In this document: positions 63,165 to 64,000 of the stretch, in pieces
Numbering within the stretch: the stretch's first letter is position 1
Layout of the letters: the number at the start of each line of letters is the position of its first letter
Assembly: GCA_025449115.1 (NCBI GenBank)
Contig: JAHLKC010000032.1
Span: 62,001 to 126,000, forward strand
Source: Chytridium lagenaria
Taxonomy: Eukaryota > Chytridiomycota > Chytridiomycetes > Chytridiales > Chytridiaceae
Reading direction: 5' to 3'
DNA: 64,000 bases
The notes under the pieces: model-generated
The model's input: only the letters and a program-made list of their open reading frames with translations
The model's database searches: none
What the model was told of the DNA's origin: nothing
Program-made: the position numbers and the translations under genes

Positions 63165-64000
63165 TATGTTTTCCCACTTCACCAGCTCTTCAACAAAGTC
63201 TTCGTCATTGAAGAATAGCCTTCCACTCCTTGTCTTCATCCATGGATTCCTCGGCAGCAAAGAATCCTTTCGTCGGTTCCCTCTCGACCTAAATGAGTAC
63301 GTCAAAGCAGAAGGCGGCATTGGAACTAGGTCCTTCTTCTCAAAATCCGCATCCCCCTCCACCTTTGACATTGAAACATACGGCTACTCAACCACCGGAA
63401 GCAACGAAGAAAGAGTCAATGAGTTGATTTTATGGCTACGTAACCGTTGCGCAGCGTCTCCACCGGCTTATGTTGTTCTTCTCGCACATTCAATGGGAGG
63501 ATTGATGGCTAGCGATGCAGCCACCCAGATTTTAACGGAATCCGCATCCACCGGCGCTAAAAGTATCGATATACGTGCAGTGCTTACCTTTGACAGTCCA
63601 TTCTTTGGTCTCCATCCAAGAGTTCTCACAAAATCCGGTGTCGATAGAGTTCAAAAAACCGTTGAACAGTTTTCCGGTATCTTTGGAAGTCTGGCGACAG
63701 TTGCGGCTTCTGCAAAAGCTGCATCTTCAGCATCATCGAGAGCCTCTTCGGCTGCAGCGTCACGAGCGGGATCAGCAGCGTCGTCTTCAGCAAAGTCTTC
63801 ATCGACATCGTTATGGGCAGGAGTTGCTGCTGTGGCGACCATTGCGGCTGCAGGGTATGCTGCGTCACAACATCCTACTGTTCAGACGCATATTCAGAGA
63901 ACTACGGAATCGATATCGAAGCATGTGGAGTTTTTGGGACCGCTGTGGAGAGTTGATAATCAAGAGCTCCGAATTACCAAGTTAAAGAGTTTTGGAGGGA
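63165..64000 (+). CDS. Alpha/beta hydrolase, 3' end beyond the window
   Basis: The frame stays open from the ATG at 63165 to the right edge (278 codons). LPLLVFIHGFLGSKESFRRF holds the oxyanion HG motif. FDIETYGYSTTGSNEERVNE follows, then VVLLAHSMGGLMASDAA, a full G/A-x-S-x-G nucleophile elbow, and AVLTFDSPFFGLHP. This layout is that of the DUF676/PGAP1-like lipase and esterase group found in fungi. An Ala/Ser-rich segment (SASSRASSAAASRAGSAASS) and a hydrophobic stretch (LWAGVAAVATIAAAGYAA) follow the strand after the nucleophile, suggesting a membrane-associated insert. The catalytic Asp and His are not yet reached. The gene starts 63 bp after the Asa1 stop. Confidence 0.85.

Overview
The window looks like nuclear DNA of a fungus, most likely an early-diverging, zoosporic (chytrid-like) one. 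Genes are packed on both strands and most carry several short GT-AG introns. Fungal markers are a Zn2Cys6 transcription factor, a p67phox/NoxR-type oxidase regulator, a Pet123/mS26 mitoribosomal protein and an Asa1-like WD40 protein. An animal-type Na+/K+ P-type ATPase and a DM9 protein make a yeast or mushroom unlikely. The lineage is inferred from gene content only. No CRISPR array, rRNA, tRNA, plasmid origin or convincing transposon was seen.

Layout. 0-14 kb: acidic protein end; NoxR-like gene (1291-3621, +); papain-like/DM9 protein (4645-6520, -); weak coding remnants near 7.5 kb; secreted HExxH metallopeptidase with a Ser-Pro stalk (8021-9829, +); carrier-like protein (9931-10860, -); M14 carboxypeptidase (11361-13375, -). 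14-27 kb: Yippee zinc protein (+), MINPP/phytase-like phosphatase (+), Zn2Cys6 factor (+), then a divergent pair of alpha/beta hydrolase (-) and old-yellow-enzyme oxidoreductase (+). 27.6-36.7 kb: one very large minus-strand locus coding a kelch ectodomain, a membrane helix and a repeat-built tail, followed by a microsatellite-rich spacer. 38-50 kb: F-box/WD-like gene (+), an unidentified protein (-), a RING SUMO-targeted ubiquitin ligase (-) and a GT61 glycosyltransferase (-). 50.7-64 kb: LRRC57-like protein (+), class II DAHP synthase (+), Na+/K+-ATPase alpha-like gene (-), mS26 (-), Asa1-like (+) and an alpha/beta hydrolase cut by the right edge (+).

The genes form no operon or obvious cluster. 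They serve housekeeping (aromatic biosynthesis, mitochondrial translation, ion transport), secreted digestion (peptidases, inositol phosphatase), surface sensing or adhesion (kelch receptor, GT61) and regulation (NoxR, zinc cluster, STUbL, F-box).

An important caution: many clearly homologous genes are broken by single-base insertions and deletions, whereas neighbours such as the OYE, Yippee, mS26 and Asa1 genes read cleanly. I treat these breaks as probable assembly errors. Such genes are given as full spans and the shifts are noted. No corrected sequence is proposed.
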